From positions 1,865,001 to 1,929,000 of the forward strand of contig OZ024721.1 in assembly GCA_964016875.1 (NCBI GenBank): 64,000 nucleotides of DNA. Reading direction: 5' to 3'. Origin of the DNA: Fallopia convolvulus (lineage: Eukaryota; Streptophyta; Magnoliopsida; Caryophyllales; Polygonaceae). The position numbers were made by a program, and so were the translations under genes. Each line of letters begins with the position of its first letter. Within the stretch, counting starts at the first letter, position 1. Of this stretch, positions 43,588 through 54,851 are shown piece after piece. The notes beneath the pieces were generated by a model. That model did no database searches, was not told the origin of the DNA, and saw nothing but the letters and a program-made list of their open reading frames with translations.

Positions 43588-44563
43588 TGTTGGATCGTTG
43601 TGCGTTAGTGACAGCTTGGAAATTGGCAGTTAAGTTGTTCCCAAGGCAGCGGAAGTAATATAAGAGCAAGTAAAATAGAATGTAAGCGACACAGTTCCCT
43701 TATAGAGAAACCCCACAACCACCAAGTAGTTGTGTGGGTAAACCTCTACCTCCGCTTGGAGGATTTTGAACGATCTTCTTATTTTATTGATTGTTCCCTA
43801 GTTACACAGGCAAGACTTACACTTCTCTGTTCCTAGCAGTTCTTCCTAACTCTAATAACACTAGTAAGCCTTCTCGACCTTGTTCCTAGCGAACACTTCA
43901 ACTAAACATAAGACAGATCGAACCTTACACCTTGAACTCAATGTCGCGGTTCCCTATCTCATGGGAACTTGGATTCGTCGTCGTCGAGATCGAACACTTG
44001 CCGCCGGGGACTTCTCTTCTTCTTGTTTCTCTTTCTTTCTTTGTGAGTGAATGTGGGTTCTGGGAGAAGCGCTTAATCCAAGCACTATTCATTTGGCTTT
44101 ATACTCATCCTTACTTGGGCTGCAATCTTGACTTTCATTGTGTCCGAAATGCCCTTTGTCTTGCACGCCAAGTCATTATCCTTCACATGTGACTTGATTT
44201 GAATTGAGTCAACTTTGAGAATAAATCGGGCTGTTGGATCACTTGCTTCAGTCTGTTCCTCAGACCGAGCCTTTGTTTTGTCTGAGACAGGATCCCGTGA
44301 TTTGCGTTGAGTGATCTTGTTTGCACATGTGAGTTCCCATGCGATGGGAACTGTTCCCTCCAGAGTTCCTTTGATAGGAACTCGCTATCATGTGTTCCTC
44401 CGTTCCTTTTGCGTTCTTGGAGATTGTTCGTTAGATCTGGTGTTCCCTTGAAATACTTGAATGAAACACGTTAGTTCCCATATGGCGTTTGTCATTATCA
44501 AAACTGGAGACAAGTATCGTTGTTCCGATGTTTGGAACCAGAGTTCTCAACACCGTCCTAACA
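43588..44563 (-). repeat. Sirevirus 5' LTR (976 bp)
   Basis: Same length as the left LTR. The minus strand starts TGTTAGGACGG and ends CCAACA next to the PBS, so this is the 5' LTR and would hold the promoter. The ends differ slightly between LTRs (TGTTAGGAC against TGTTGGGAC). Confidence 0.95.
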
Positions 44564-44568
44564 GAAAG
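44564..44568. other. Target site duplication GAAAG (right)
   Basis: Matches 33856-33860 exactly. Confidence 0.9.
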
Positions 44569-44649
44569 ATTAGCGGTGAAGCCTGAAAGAGAGTTATCGG
44601 CGCTGACGCTAAGAAGACAATAGCGAAGACGCAGAGAAGATGTAACTTA

Positions 44650-44755
44650 AGCATTATTAAAGTGTAGCTTAGCATTTTAAACTTTAAAGCATCATTCAAG
44701 TGAGTGATAAGCTTGATGGTGGTAGATCGACGTAAGCTCAATTGAGAGTGTAAGA
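44650..44755. repeat. Right copy of the 100-bp direct repeat
   Basis: Matches 33432-33532 (GCATTATT(A/C)AAGTGTAGCTT through AATTGAGAGTGTAAGAA). Confidence 0.75.
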
Positions 44756-45311
44756 AATTATAAGACGTGTAAATTGTACAGAGGTTCCGATTGTTAGATA
44801 AATGTGTTACTAATACGTTTTCTAGTTTTCTATTTGGATGGATAATTTAATTTTTATGATCATATTCAATATGTGCAGAATTATCAAATCTCTTAAATAA
44901 TCAAAACTTTATTCAGTCACTACAATTTGAGTTTACCCATATCATAAGAGTAATTAATTACCCATATCGTAACCTTTGTTCATCGTATTCACCATATCCC
45001 TATAGCTAGTTGCAAAAAAATTATGACGTTGATTAGTTTCTAGATATATCTAGCTAGCCACCCATCTTTCAACTTATCAATTAAAAAACTGCTAATTGAA
45101 AAAGCTAGCTGTACATGATGCTCTAAGCAAAGTAGTAATTTGTATCTAAATATATAATTATAAAAGAATGATTTTTCTAACATATACTCTTAGGTTATAG
45201 GTTAAGAAGTTTAAAAGAGAAATTATTTGTTAAATTTTATTATTTAAGGTTATTTTGACTTTTTTGATAGGATTTATTAATTTCTTAATAGGATTTTAGT
45301 TTCTAAATCTA
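44756..45311. other. AT-rich intergenic DNA
   Basis: Nothing recognised. TTAATAGGATTTTAGTTTC near 45280 recurs at about 19407 and 61272 in related form. Confidence 0.4.
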
Positions 45312-45471
45312 GGGGTTGTTTCACTTGTGGGTAGAAAGGGGTTTTTGAGTGAAAAGTGATTTTTAGTGTCTTGAAAAACGTAAAAAGCAGAGAGAGTTAC
45401 ACGGATTTCAAGAGTATCAAAAGTGATTTTTGGGTAGAAAGGGATTTTATGGAGAAAGTGAAACAAGGCCC
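45312..45471. mobile_element. Short MITE, PIF/Harbinger-like ends
   Basis: GGGGTTGTTTCACTT at the left and the inverse of AAGTGAAACAAGGCCC at the right form 15-bp ends with one or two mismatches. The inner part is also inverted-like (GGGTAGAAAGGGGTTTTT and GGGTAGAAAGGGATTTTA are direct). It is flanked by CTA/TAG. Size 160 bp. The family is assigned from the GGG..TTGTTT end only. Confidence 0.5.
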
Positions 45472-46043
45472 TAGTATTCTTAACCAATACCCTTAAGACA
45501 TAGGACAGAAAAACCGTTAAAAAAAACCATCTACTTTAATTTATTTGGTTAGAAATAGAAGAAATACTTTGTTTTAACTTTGAACATACTTTCTCAGAAA
45601 ATAATTGATTAAATTATAATTTTGCAAAGTCATTTCAAAATTTTAGGTCACTCTTGACAAATTTTCCATAGCTGAGCTGTGAAAAGTTAATTTTCTTTTT
45701 AAGAAAATTATTATTTATGTATGATTCAATTCTTAGTGAAGGCTGAACCAATTCATATATACATCTATGAAGTTCTTTTTTATCTTGACTTACAACTCTG
45801 ATATTTTTGTATTTAGAGAAGAATGAAAGAAAATAAAATTCTATTTCAAAAAATATTCCTTTTTTTGAGAAATAAATAGAAAGTTGAAAGTCCATTTTTG
45901 TGTATAAAATAAGGTGCCAATTTTTTTTGTGTTAACATATTTAAACACTAAAGATTTATTTTCTTTCCATTTACATTTTCATAATGTCTACCCAAAGAGA
46001 CCCTAAAAAGTGTTAATTTTATCTAGAAGACTTTAATTAAGAC
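45472..46043. other. AT-rich intergenic DNA
   Basis: No gene. CCTAAAAAGTGTTA occurs here at 46002-46015, an extra copy of the target sequence of the LINE insertion that follows. Confidence 0.4.
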
Positions 46044-46057
46044 CCTAAAAAGTGTTA

Positions 46058-47023
46058 ACAACAACAACAACAACATCTACCCAGTTGGATATGGGGGTCG
46101 AGATGTACGCACCCTTACCCCGACTTAAAAGTCGGGAGGGTATTTAAGAAGGGCCCAAGGCAAAAAAGGGGGAAGGGCGAGAACCAAAAGAAAGAAAAAG
46201 CTAAAAGGGGTCGAAAGCGAGAGGAAAAAGGCATGCTAAAAAAACTCCGAAAACGAAAAAAGAGAAATTAAAACGAGAGGAAAAGAGCAGGGCACTCCCA
46301 GACCCGGTCCTAACATTTTAGAGGCCCTAGGGCAAAATTTTTTTTTAGGGCCCCTTAACCTATTATGTGCTAAATATATCTATGTAAAAATAAATATTTT
46401 CACCTTTAACAACATATTTTTGCTACTTTAAATATCAATTAATTAATGACTAAAAATGCATAATAGCATTCATCACCAAAAAACCAATTAAACTTACAAC
46501 TTCAAGTACAAAAATAAACTTAAGTTGTAGTCCTAACTGAATAGAAAATACAAAATATGATATATGTAGATGCTCATGATTGAATATATGGTCTCTTCAA
46601 TTCTGGGAAAGGACTAAAGGAGGGAGTTGGTAGGAATTGGGAAAATAAAACGTAGGGAGAGGTCTGTTGAAGTATTAATTTTGTTTTCATTTTTTGTTAG
46701 GTTAAGTGTGTTTGTGGGCTTAATGGGCCTTTATTTTTATTACTTATGATCCATCAGACATTTACCCCTTTTGTTATATTAAATACCCTAATACTAGAAT
46801 ATGATATATACATTTATACAAATTTTGGGCCCCAGCAGATCTGGGCCCTGGGCCATCGCCCAGGTTGCCCCTGCTGTTGGGTCGGGCCTGGGCACTCCCT
46901 CAGCCCGCTCTGTCATTGTGATCTTCTCCCGCCATTGGTCCCTACACAAGGCCAAATCTGTTGAGATTGCCAGACAGCTAAGGTCTTGTTTTATGACTTT
47001 ATTCCAACTTTTCTTCGATCTAT
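46058..47023 (-). mobile_element. RTE-like LINE 3' end, 5'-truncated, with a nested hAT element
   Basis: Flanked by the 14-bp target duplication CCTAAAAAGTGTTA (46044-46057 and 47024-47037). On the minus strand the first codons read KSWNKVIKQDLSCLA then DLALCRDQWREKI, the characteristic extreme C-terminus of RTE-type LINE reverse transcriptases (tW..v...D......L...R..WR). The 3' end carries GTAAGGGTGCGTACATCTCGACC and a (TTG)n tail (AACAACAAC at 46057-46072 on the plus strand), as in plant RTE LINEs and the SINEs they mobilise. A hAT element (46299-46890) inserted into it later. Confidence 0.8.
46299..46890. mobile_element. Non-autonomous hAT element nested in the LINE
   Basis: Flanked by a perfect 8-bp target duplication GGCACTCC (46291-46298 and 46891-46898). 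The ends CAGACCCGGTCCTAACA and the inverse CAGGCCCGACCCAACA are imperfect terminal repeats of the hAT type. The interior is AT-rich with GGGCCC-rich subterminal parts and no transposase. Length 592 bp. Confidence 0.85.
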
Positions 47024-47227
47024 CCTAAAAAGTGTTAGTTTTTAGTATTTAATTGCAACTACACATCTTATCATGTTTATTAATAAAGCCTACGAATAAA
47101 TTAAATCTCGTATGTGTCGATAGTACTCGAAGAGGTAAATCCTATGTAAACTTTAATTAATTATGATTGATTTATGATTTCAACAAAATTATGATTGTAT
47201 TTGATGGGTGACAAGAAATTAAAAAAA

Positions 47228-47703
47228 GGAATACATCAACAGACCCTTGTACTTACACTTTTTTTTCTATTGGACTCCTGTACTAAATTTTTTTGAAATA
47301 GACCCCTGTACTGCCCCCAATTTTGCCTATTAAACACTTTCAATCTTATTCTCCTTCCAGAGTACATCACGCGTCTTATGTGTCATGTTATTTTGCCAAA
47401 TAAGCCAAAATGGTCAAATACGTACATGTTATTTTGCCTATTGAACACTTTCAAGTCTTCACGCGCCTTATGTAACATGTACGTATTTTGCCAAAATAAC
47501 ATGTACGTATTTGACCATTTTGACTTATTTGGCAAAATAACATGACACATAAGGCGCGTGATGTACACTGGAAGGAGAATAAGATTGAAAGTGTTCAATA
47601 GGCAAAATTGGGGACAGTACAGGGGTCTGTTTCAACATTTTTTAGTACAGGAGTTCAATAGAAAAAAAAATATAAGTACATGGGTCTGTTGATATATTCT
47701 GCC
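47228..47703. mobile_element. Mutator-like foldback MITE with arms over 200 bp
   Basis: The left arm (47228-47440) and right arm (about 47475-47703) are inverted copies at about 90% identity. Shared words include CATCAACAGACCC/ATCAACAGACCC, CTCCTGTACTA, CCAATTTTGCCTATT, CTTTCAATCTTATTCTCC and AATGGTCAAATACGTACATG. The flanks ATTAAAAAAA (47218-47227) and ATTAAAAAAA (47704-47713) are a 9-10 bp target duplication, as for Mutator-like elements. It is non-coding. A transcript would form a long hairpin. Confidence 0.85.
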
Positions 47704-47713
47704 ATTAAAAAAA

Positions 47714-48369
47714 ACCTACGTGACCTATGCAATAGAATGGAGACCACTTCCCCACGTACATTGCATGGCAAACATATACTAGTACAAAAAAAAACAATTA
47801 AATAGACTAGAAAGAAAAGACACTCATAGAAAGGTAAGACCAAGACTCCATATATGCATCTAGCCGCCACTAAACGACTAAGGGGATAACATAGTTTTTT
47901 GTATTGATAGCAAGACGATAAGTAAAAAATATTAATTAGCAAGTTAGGTGGGAAAATCAGAATATTTAACTAAGTATTAAAGAATACATAAAATCTTGGC
48001 GTGGGGCATTTTTTGCACTTCATTTCAACATATTTAAATATACAAATTGTATTAATTAATTCAATGGTGAATCTAAGGTTACCAAACGTTCTTACATAGA
48101 TTTATTAATGTATTAAAATTTTAAAAAATATCCTGAAATATTATATAGTACTATAGTATTGAACTTTGAATCGGTAAACTTCATGAAGACAGCAATGATT
48201 TGAATGTGTATTGTTATTTGAAATAAGGGAATGTTATAGGAGAATATATAGAAAAGCTAGCTATTAGCTACATAAATATAGGCAACAATTAAGGATAGTA
48301 ATAGTAACTATATAATGCCATAAGATTTTTTTCTATTAAAATAGTTAGAAAAGAATAGAGAGATATTGC
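47714..48369. other. AT-rich intergenic DNA
   Basis: Nothing recognised. Confidence 0.5.
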
Positions 48370-48860
48370 TGACATCCAACCTAGGCCTAGCCGAGTCTTA
48401 TCGGTTTTTATCGTTGTATTTATTTATTTATTTATAATATATTGCTTTATTTAATATTATGTGCTTTTTGGTGTGGGCTTTTGTTTGCATACATTGGCTA
48501 GTCTGAAAGTCCTCCTTTCAGGGTTTACATGAGCCGCCTCTATATAAGGCTGTTAGAACTATTGTATATCTCACGTTCGATATGATATGAATTAAGCCAA
48601 AGCTTTAAGTCAAGTTTCTCCTACCCTTTAGCCCGGGCATCAACCCCTTTCTAACCCTCTTCCTCTCCCTTGATTCTGCCTCATCCCGCCCTCGCTCACA
48701 CGAGCACAAGAGGCCAACGAACCATCTTCCGGTGGTTCTTACTTATCCCCAGTTGCTCATCGGAGTAGGATCCTGGCACCTCAAGCCTAGATCGAGCTTA
48801 TCGTGACCCGACCGCCTCAGGTTGCTATCAACTGATATTATAGCGACTTACAAGACCGTA
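48370..48860 (+). repeat. Probable degraded LTR with PBS-like end
   Basis: A TATA-like CTCTATATAAGGC at about 48536-48548 is followed by a C/T-rich stretch and, near 48829-48845, CAACTGATATTATAGCGAC, which resembles ATCAACTGGTATCAGAGCGAC, the usual junction of a plant LTR and PBS. No partner LTR is recognisable, so this is a fragment. Confidence 0.45.
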
Positions 48861-49554
48861 GGATCTAAGACTAGTTGGTAGCAACTTACAAATGATAGCT
48901 TTAAGGATCATCGGATATGCAAGCCACTCAGATCGACTCAGATCTTATGAACAAGGGCACACCAATGACTTAGGAGCGGCCAGATTTGGCGGGCGTGCAA
49001 GCTTGTACGTCCTCGATAGAGAGGACTCGACAAAAGGGTGTCGAAAAAGGAAAGGAGACTGATCTCATCTGCAATCGATTCACAATAAGAGGTCCGACAA
49101 CATGGTCCCTTGTGGTACACAACAAGCCACGAATTGGCACACTGACAACAAGGTGTGCTAGGACATGATGTAATCAAAGTCTAGGCACCGAGGGTTGTAG
49201 CTGGCCTTTAGGGCGGTGATGTAGTCGAGCAAGAGAAAGATTGTCAAGAGAAGATATGGAGAGGAGAGGGGTGACTTTCACGGGAGCTTATCTTCGTTAA
49301 GGTAGGCGAGAAATTGGTACAAGAAGCCGTAGATACACTTCTGAATTATTTGGGCTGAAGAGTGATATTCATTCAAACTTAATTCCAACGTGTGAATACA
49401 AGAGTGTTAGGAGAGCCTTATATAGGCAACTCCAAAACCTAAGAAGAGACTAGCATGGGCATACAAGCCTAAACATGTACACGTCCCATACATAAATAAA
49501 AGACGTAAAAGAACAACAACAACGACGCTGCCGCCGCCGACCACCACCTTGCGC
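48861..49554. other. LTR-retroelement debris
   Basis: The minus strand near 49410-49435 has a TATA-like GCCTATATAAGGCTC followed by AACACTCTTGTATTCACAC, suggesting part of an LTR in the opposite orientation. A GC-rich CNN run (ACGACGCTGCCGCCGCCG) ends at 49540. No coding domain. Confidence 0.35.
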
Positions 49555-50310
49555 ATCATGTAAAGAAGGGAAAAGAAGTCCTTTACGAAACTGCCTTGTG
49601 CATATATCACGTGAAAAAGGACATAAGTGTCCATGAGTGAGGACAGCGCATAGGGACACAAGGGTCATTACGATTCATACCTTGCTCCCAAGTAGAAAAG
49701 AATAGAGTTGTAATTTAGTTCTTTACAAGGACAAGTGCCAAAACCCACTTAGTATAAATCGATAGAGATGCACTAGAGTTTTGGTGTACTTGAGCAAACA
49801 GAAAAATTAAATCTCGGATTGAGAGCACCAAGAACATCAAGAAGGTTTCCAAAGAAGAATAAACACGCCAACAGAGAGTGTACAGGCTCAATGACAACGA
49901 GTGACAATTTCGAAGCTAAAGAGAACTACGATGGAACTCGCAAGGAAAGGTTTGGTCCAAGTTGTTTTGATTGTGTTGTTTGCTTAGGAACTAGGTCTAT
50001 AGGCTCGTTAGTGTTTCTTAGAAGTTTGGTTGGTGACTTCTAGGAATAGAGAAGTTCGAGTCTTGTTGTTTGTAACTAAGGAACAATCAATAAAACAAGA
50101 AGATCATTCAAAATCCTCCAAGGGAGGTAGATGTTTACTCATTCAGGTAGTTGACTAGTTGGTTTAAATGGGGTTCCTCTATAACGAATCGTGTCCCTGT
50201 GCTTTCCATCCATCTTTACTTACTTACCTATTTGGCTGATTATTCTGCTGCATAAGGAACGTTCATTAAGACGGTTAGTTGACCCCTTTCTAACACATAA
50301 CTTTCTAACA
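49555..50310 (+). repeat. 5' LTR, truncated on the left
   Basis: Aligns with 55050-55768 from GAAGTCCTTTACGAAACTG to the end ...CTTTCTAACA. Words such as GAGTGAGGA(C/T)AG(C/T)GCATAGGGACACA, AGAAGGTTTCCAAA and CAATCAATAAAACAAGAA are shared. The first 150-200 bp of the LTR are missing. Confidence 0.8.
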
Positions 50311-50312
50311 AT

Positions 50313-50324
50313 TGGTATCAGAGC
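50313..50324 (+). other. Primer-binding site
   Basis: TGGTATCAGAGC, an exact match to the initiator tRNA-Met PBS consensus, two bases after the 5' LTR. Confidence 0.9.
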
Positions 50325-50370
50325 CTGGTTGCTCTAGATTGTGTGTTACTTGCAGGTGACTAAGGAACAA

Positions 50371-51723
50371 AATGACATATTCAACAAGTGATGATGTTTA
50401 TCGCAACATAAAGGAACTACGTTCTCTGTACTCCAAGAGTAATCTCAAAGGAAGAGATGATGTGATTATTTCTTCTACATAACTAGAACTTATGGGAGAG
50501 GAACAACAAAAAGTACTAGATGTCTCTCCGTCAAAGGACTTAGTGACTAAGGAAAAGGAGAACATCATTCGGAACTATTCCAAGAGGAAGGACACATATG
50601 ATGAAGATTCTTCCAAAAAGGAGAATGAAAAAGAAAAGATGTCTTCTTTTGTTGATGCATGGAGAAACAATGTTGATGATGGATTTTATGAATAGGCAAG
50701 TCCAACCACCTGTTATTTCGCTAAAGGAAAAGAGTGCATTAGACTCCAAGGAAGAGGTAAGTGAAAGCTCCTACCTTTTTAATGCTTTGAAGGATTATAG
50801 GAAAATTTCCTTGAGAAAATTTATTGAGAAAATTCTGAAAAGGAAAAACTGAAAGATGAACTTGAAAATCTTGATAGTTATTCTTTTTTTTTGCTTGTGA
50901 TGCTTACCCTGCTCTCAAAACTGATGTTAAGAACTTGATATCTAAAAACCGAGAACTGCAAGCTAAGATAGAAAGTCTTAAATTTGAAAACTTGAAACTT
51001 TCTAAGGAACCCAAGTTAGTTATTCCTTTCGACCAAACTGAGTTGAATAACTTGAGATCTAAAGTCGATAAACTTGTTTCCACTAACCTTTTGAATGAGA
51101 AGAAAATCCATGAGTTAAGATGTGTTAAGGAATAGGTAGAACAAAATTTTGAAGATAAGAAGGAGATGTCCCATCTTCAAAGAAGGCTGCGAAATGTTAA
51201 CGACAAGAACAAACATTTGGAGGCAAAGATAAGTGGTCGTGAAAAACATTACTCCATTAACCACACATGGGTTGAAGGACAAAAGGCACATAAGGAAAAC
51301 CAAGCTAGATCAAAGAAGCAAGCTTTATGGAACAATACATTGGTGTAAGGTACACACCCAAGAAGCAAGAGGAACCAAAGGTGAATCATGTGCTCAAGGT
51401 GCACTTCATAATCATCCAAAAATGGTGAACCGAGCTGAGAAGAAGGAACCTCATACGGATAAAGGTTTTAAGAGAAAAAGGCACAACCTAAGTTTCAACA
51501 AATCGGGAACTTGGATAGACGTGGGCACCATGCCTTCAAGAACAATCGAAAGCTTGCTAGATCAAGAAGCAAGGACCAAAATGTGCAACAACCTAGGAAA
51601 GGTAAGTATTCATTTCCTTCAATGCACTCTTGTTGTATGAAGTGTGGAAACATTGAGTCTTTTAAAGTCAACAATAACCCAAGGGAGCCCAAACTTGTTT
51701 GGGTGCCCAAATTCAAGACTTAA
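50371..51723 (+). pseudogene. Gag remnant (C-terminal coiled-coil region)
   Basis: Lys/Glu-rich sequence in pieces. KNRELQAKIESLKFENLKLS and ELNNLRSKVDKLVS near 50940-51090 look like a coiled coil, similar in style to the middle of the gag in the element at 41.5-43.5 kb. The last part has a degraded knuckle (CCMKCGNIESFK near 51640) and ends LVWVPKFKT, where wording like KxIWVPK marks the gag end before protease in these elements. Several stops and frameshifts occur (50693, 51133, 51346). The capsid domain is largely gone. Confidence 0.7.
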
Positions 51724-52883
51724 CTTTGTTTTACATGGAGGTGTGAGGGAAACAACCTAAGAAGAAGATCTTCATTGAAAATAATCTCTCACGACCTCAA
51801 GTGGAAGTGAGTTGGGAACTCACTTGATGTGAAAGAAGGGGAACAACTCAGGGGGACAATGTTAAGAGCAATGTTGGTTCCAGAACACAATGAGGTAACT
51901 ATTTCTAAGCATAAAATTTGCTCATCATTCATGCATGGGAGCAATGAAATTGATTTTTTGGATACTTCCCTTAAAGTTGGAACTTTAATAGAAATTCCTT
52001 TGAGCATTTTCTGATGCTCATGGGTATGTTTGACTTTAGATTAAACAAGTCCCGGTTTGTTATTTTCTCGGTGATTGGTTAAAAAGGTCGATTCGTTTTT
52101 TGAGAAACTGTTTAAGAAATGTTTTCACCATGATAAAGTTTACTAATCTAAAGCTTTGATTCCTTACATTCATGAAACTATGTTTATCTTTTAAAGCCGA
52201 AAATGATCAATTGAATCTTTTCTAACCCTTTTTTACAAACCGAAATGATGGTTGATCATAAGTCGTATGTCCCAAGTCGTGAATCGGGTAACCATTTTCT
52301 ATAAGCCCTCTTGTTGAACCCCTTATTGGATTCAATTACATGGTTCCTTATTTTGTTTCATATCTTTTCTAGGATATGCTCTTCTTTCCCTCATATCCAA
52401 ACCTGGCCTTTCTACTTGATCAATGAAAGTAATGTGGAACAACAAGTCTCTAGAAAGGTATCTTGTCATTAAGAAACTTGCTAAGAGGAATAAAGTCGAA
52501 AGGCAAACATAAATTACTTTGGGAAAAGAATCAAAGTTGGGAAAGCGTGTATCCGATGGACAAGGTCTTGAAGAAGAAAGAGTGATTTGAGGCCAAACAT
52601 TTCTACCATCAGTATGAGCATCCAAGGAAAGGCTAACACGTGGGAGTTTTTTATCATTGAAATGGAAGTCGAAATGATTAAGAATCTTCGGATTTTTTAT
52701 CTCAAAATTGCATTTAATGAGAGATGCCTTTGAACCGGTAAGAATGTTCTTTACTATTCTACCCTTTCCTTCTTGCCCATTAAAACCAAACTTTACCCAC
52801 CTCCCCCTCTCATCTACCATCTTCAACCTACGACCTTCCTAAAAATCCCTTCTATCTTTTCAAAAGGCAATAAACCACAAAAA
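51724..52883 (+). other. Non-coding region replacing pol
   Basis: No protease, integrase or RT wording in any frame. It probably corresponds to the spacer between pol and the third ORF in complete elements. The deletion joined this spacer directly to the gag end. Confidence 0.6.
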
Positions 52884-54469
52884 ATGGCCGATCATCCCAT
52901 TCAAAACTCTCGCCTCATAAGAACCCTTATTGTTCAAAACCCTCAAGTGCTTGAAGTTGTCTTGCTTCAAGAAGAGGACATGATGGATCCCTTATATAGA
53001 GCCGAACTATACAAAGGACTTGAAATGTACATTTACCCCCATATCTATCCCCAAGCTCCAGCCCAAGAACCACAAAATCAAGCAAACCCTCCTCAAGAAC
53101 AAAATCATGTTCATCCACCACAAATTCAAGAACATAACAAAACCTTGACCCTCAAAACCAGCCTCCTCTACCACTCGAATATATTACTCATGTACTCCTC
53201 CTCCCTCCTATACCTAAACCACAAAATGACCAACCACAAGAGGATATCAATGATACTGAACTCCTAATTCCGAAACAATGTCTTTGGAAGATCACCAAGC
53301 CATGGAAGAGCTTGAATCTGAACTGAGATCTAATCCAATTGTTCCATCTTCCTCTCGATCATCAAAAAGGAAAATTGAGGACATTGAAGAGGAATAGTCC
53401 ACTAAACAAGAAGATGAAGATGATGTTGAGAAACAACATTAGGAACTAATCATGTTCGAGGAAGAATCAAATGTTGAAATTCTAACAATCAAAGAATTCT
53501 CTATTGAGAAGAAAACTACTCCTAAGATAATGGTGGTAAGGAAGAGCAAAAGGAACAGTGCCAAGAAGCAAAAGGTGGAGTCCACCAAAGGTTCTTCCTC
53601 AGGGGAAGAAAAATTACTGGTTCCCTTGGTGGTTACAAAGAAGTTCCTTCTGGAAAATGGATTCAGGGAACTACACAAGTTGTTGTGCTTCCAAGGTTGG
53701 GAAAGTATCTACCCAGAACCATCACTTGTTGATCCGGAACAAATACGACTTTTCCACTCATACTTCATTCTCATCCTCTCCATTGATGGAAGTGAGCTTA
53801 GTGGACAAGTCAGGATCAATAATGAGGAGTTTTCTTTCTTTGATTCTCGTGTTCATCGATTCCTCAAAGTTCCCATGAAGGGACTAGAAGCGCTTCCCCT
53901 ATGTGGATGGGGAGAGTTCAACAAAGATGCCATCCTGAAACGTCTCTACAAAGGAAAAGTCCCAAAAAGACCTAACTACACATGGGCTCTCTCAACTGGG
54001 AAAGATGGCTCATCAATACATCACCAAGGTGGTGATTCCTCATCAAGAGAAGAGGACCTCTCTAAGTATCCAAGATTCCATCCTTCTTTATGCCTTCCTT
54101 CGAAGAGAAAAGATCAATCTTCCACGCATCATTCTTGGACACATGGGGAAATGTGCTTCCAAACCTATGCATTCTCTTCCCTACACAACACTTGTGAAAT
54201 TTCTCTTGAAGAAGGAAGAGATGTATGACCCAAAAGAAGAAGAGGAAATAGGCCAAGAAAGGGACATGTCTCACATCCAAAGGATGAAGCACTACATGCC
54301 TCCAACTGAGGGAACAAGGAAGTTAGATGATGAGGATGAAGGAACCTTTGCTATTGTGAAATATCTTTGTTATGCTACTGAGCAAATTCTGAGTGTAATC
54401 ATGGAAGTTAAGGACAAGTTGGACCATGCTCACCAATCACCATTGATAAAGTTCCCTTTCACCTCCTAG
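52884..54469 (+). pseudogene. Third ORF (env-like / plant transposon domain), divergent copy
   Basis: Starts MADHPIQNSRLIRTLIVQNP at 52884. A proline-rich linker follows (PPQEQNHVHPPQ near 53090), then a basic patch (RKSKRNSAKKQKVE near 53540), then the C-terminal region LLENGFRELHKLLCFQGWE, DPEQIRLFHSYF, VPMKGLEALPLCGWGEFNKD and, after a frameshift near 54000, YITKVVIPHQEK and LSIQDSILLYAFL. These segments line up one for one with the ORF at 35216-37419 on the other strand, at roughly 40-50% identity by eye. Breaks: frameshift near 53140, stops near 53397 and 53441, frameshift near 54000. Function unknown. Conservation of order and spacing in two divergent elements suggests it was under selection before decay. 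Confidence 0.75.
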
Positions 54470-54851
54470 CCCCTTTATCCCCCTCCTTTTGTACTTCTTT
54501 GCTTTTGTCTTGCAAAATAGTTCCTTGCTATGTTATCGATTACTATGCTTAAGTAATGAATTGTCTTTTAAGTTGTGTTGACTTCTCATAATTTGTTTCT
54601 CTGCTTTGCATTTTTTTCCTTTTGATGATGCCAAATGGAGGAAATATGAATTCTGAAGAGATATGTTATTTAAAGTTAAGAAGAGTTACTTCCACTAAGG
54701 GGGAACTATCTGCTAAAGGGGGAATTGTGCATTCAAAATCTTGTTCTTTTAAGGGGAGGGGCATCATTTGTATATGTTTATTTAATACTTCTCACGTGTC
54801 TTCTTGGTTTACCATTTTGTAACAGGTTTGTCATCATCAAAAAGGGGAAAT
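54470..54851 (+). other. 3' untranslated region and polypurine tract
   Basis: Ends CATCATCAAAAAGGGGAAAT at 54832-54851, a polypurine tract of the same type as in the other Sirevirus element (AAAAAGGGGGAAAT). Extra purine-rich strings (AAGGGGGAACTATC near 54697, AAAGGGGGAATTG near 54716, AAGGGGAGGGGC near 54750) resemble the multiple polypurine tracts of Sireviruses. Confidence 0.75.

Larger units (their letters stand above)
33861..44563 (-). mobile_element. Sirevirus-type Ty1/copia retrotransposon, 10.7 kb
   Basis: Complete structure: 976-bp LTRs at both ends, GAAAG target duplication (33856-33860 and 44564-44568), PBS, polypurine tract, gag-pol and an extra ORF after pol. The order protease, integrase, RT, RNase H defines copia. 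Protease and integrase wording (DSGCSNHMTG, GVVERKNRT), the single long gag-pol frame and the extra 3' ORF fit the Sirevirus (SIRE/Maximus) lineage. I counted about 28 substitutions and two 1-base indels between the LTRs, near 97% identity, so insertion is recent on a scale of one to a few million years under usual plant rates. Seven nonsense codons in gag-pol make this copy defective. Confidence 0.93.

Noticed and set aside
33861..44563. An active retrotransposon
   Set aside because: Structure and target duplication are intact and the LTRs are alike, but gag-pol has seven in-frame stops and the third ORF has frameshifts and stops.
49407..49668. Minus-strand cysteine-rich open frames
   Set aside because: They overlap the truncated 5' LTR of the pol-less element and a CNN microsatellite. 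Reading frames there are accidental.
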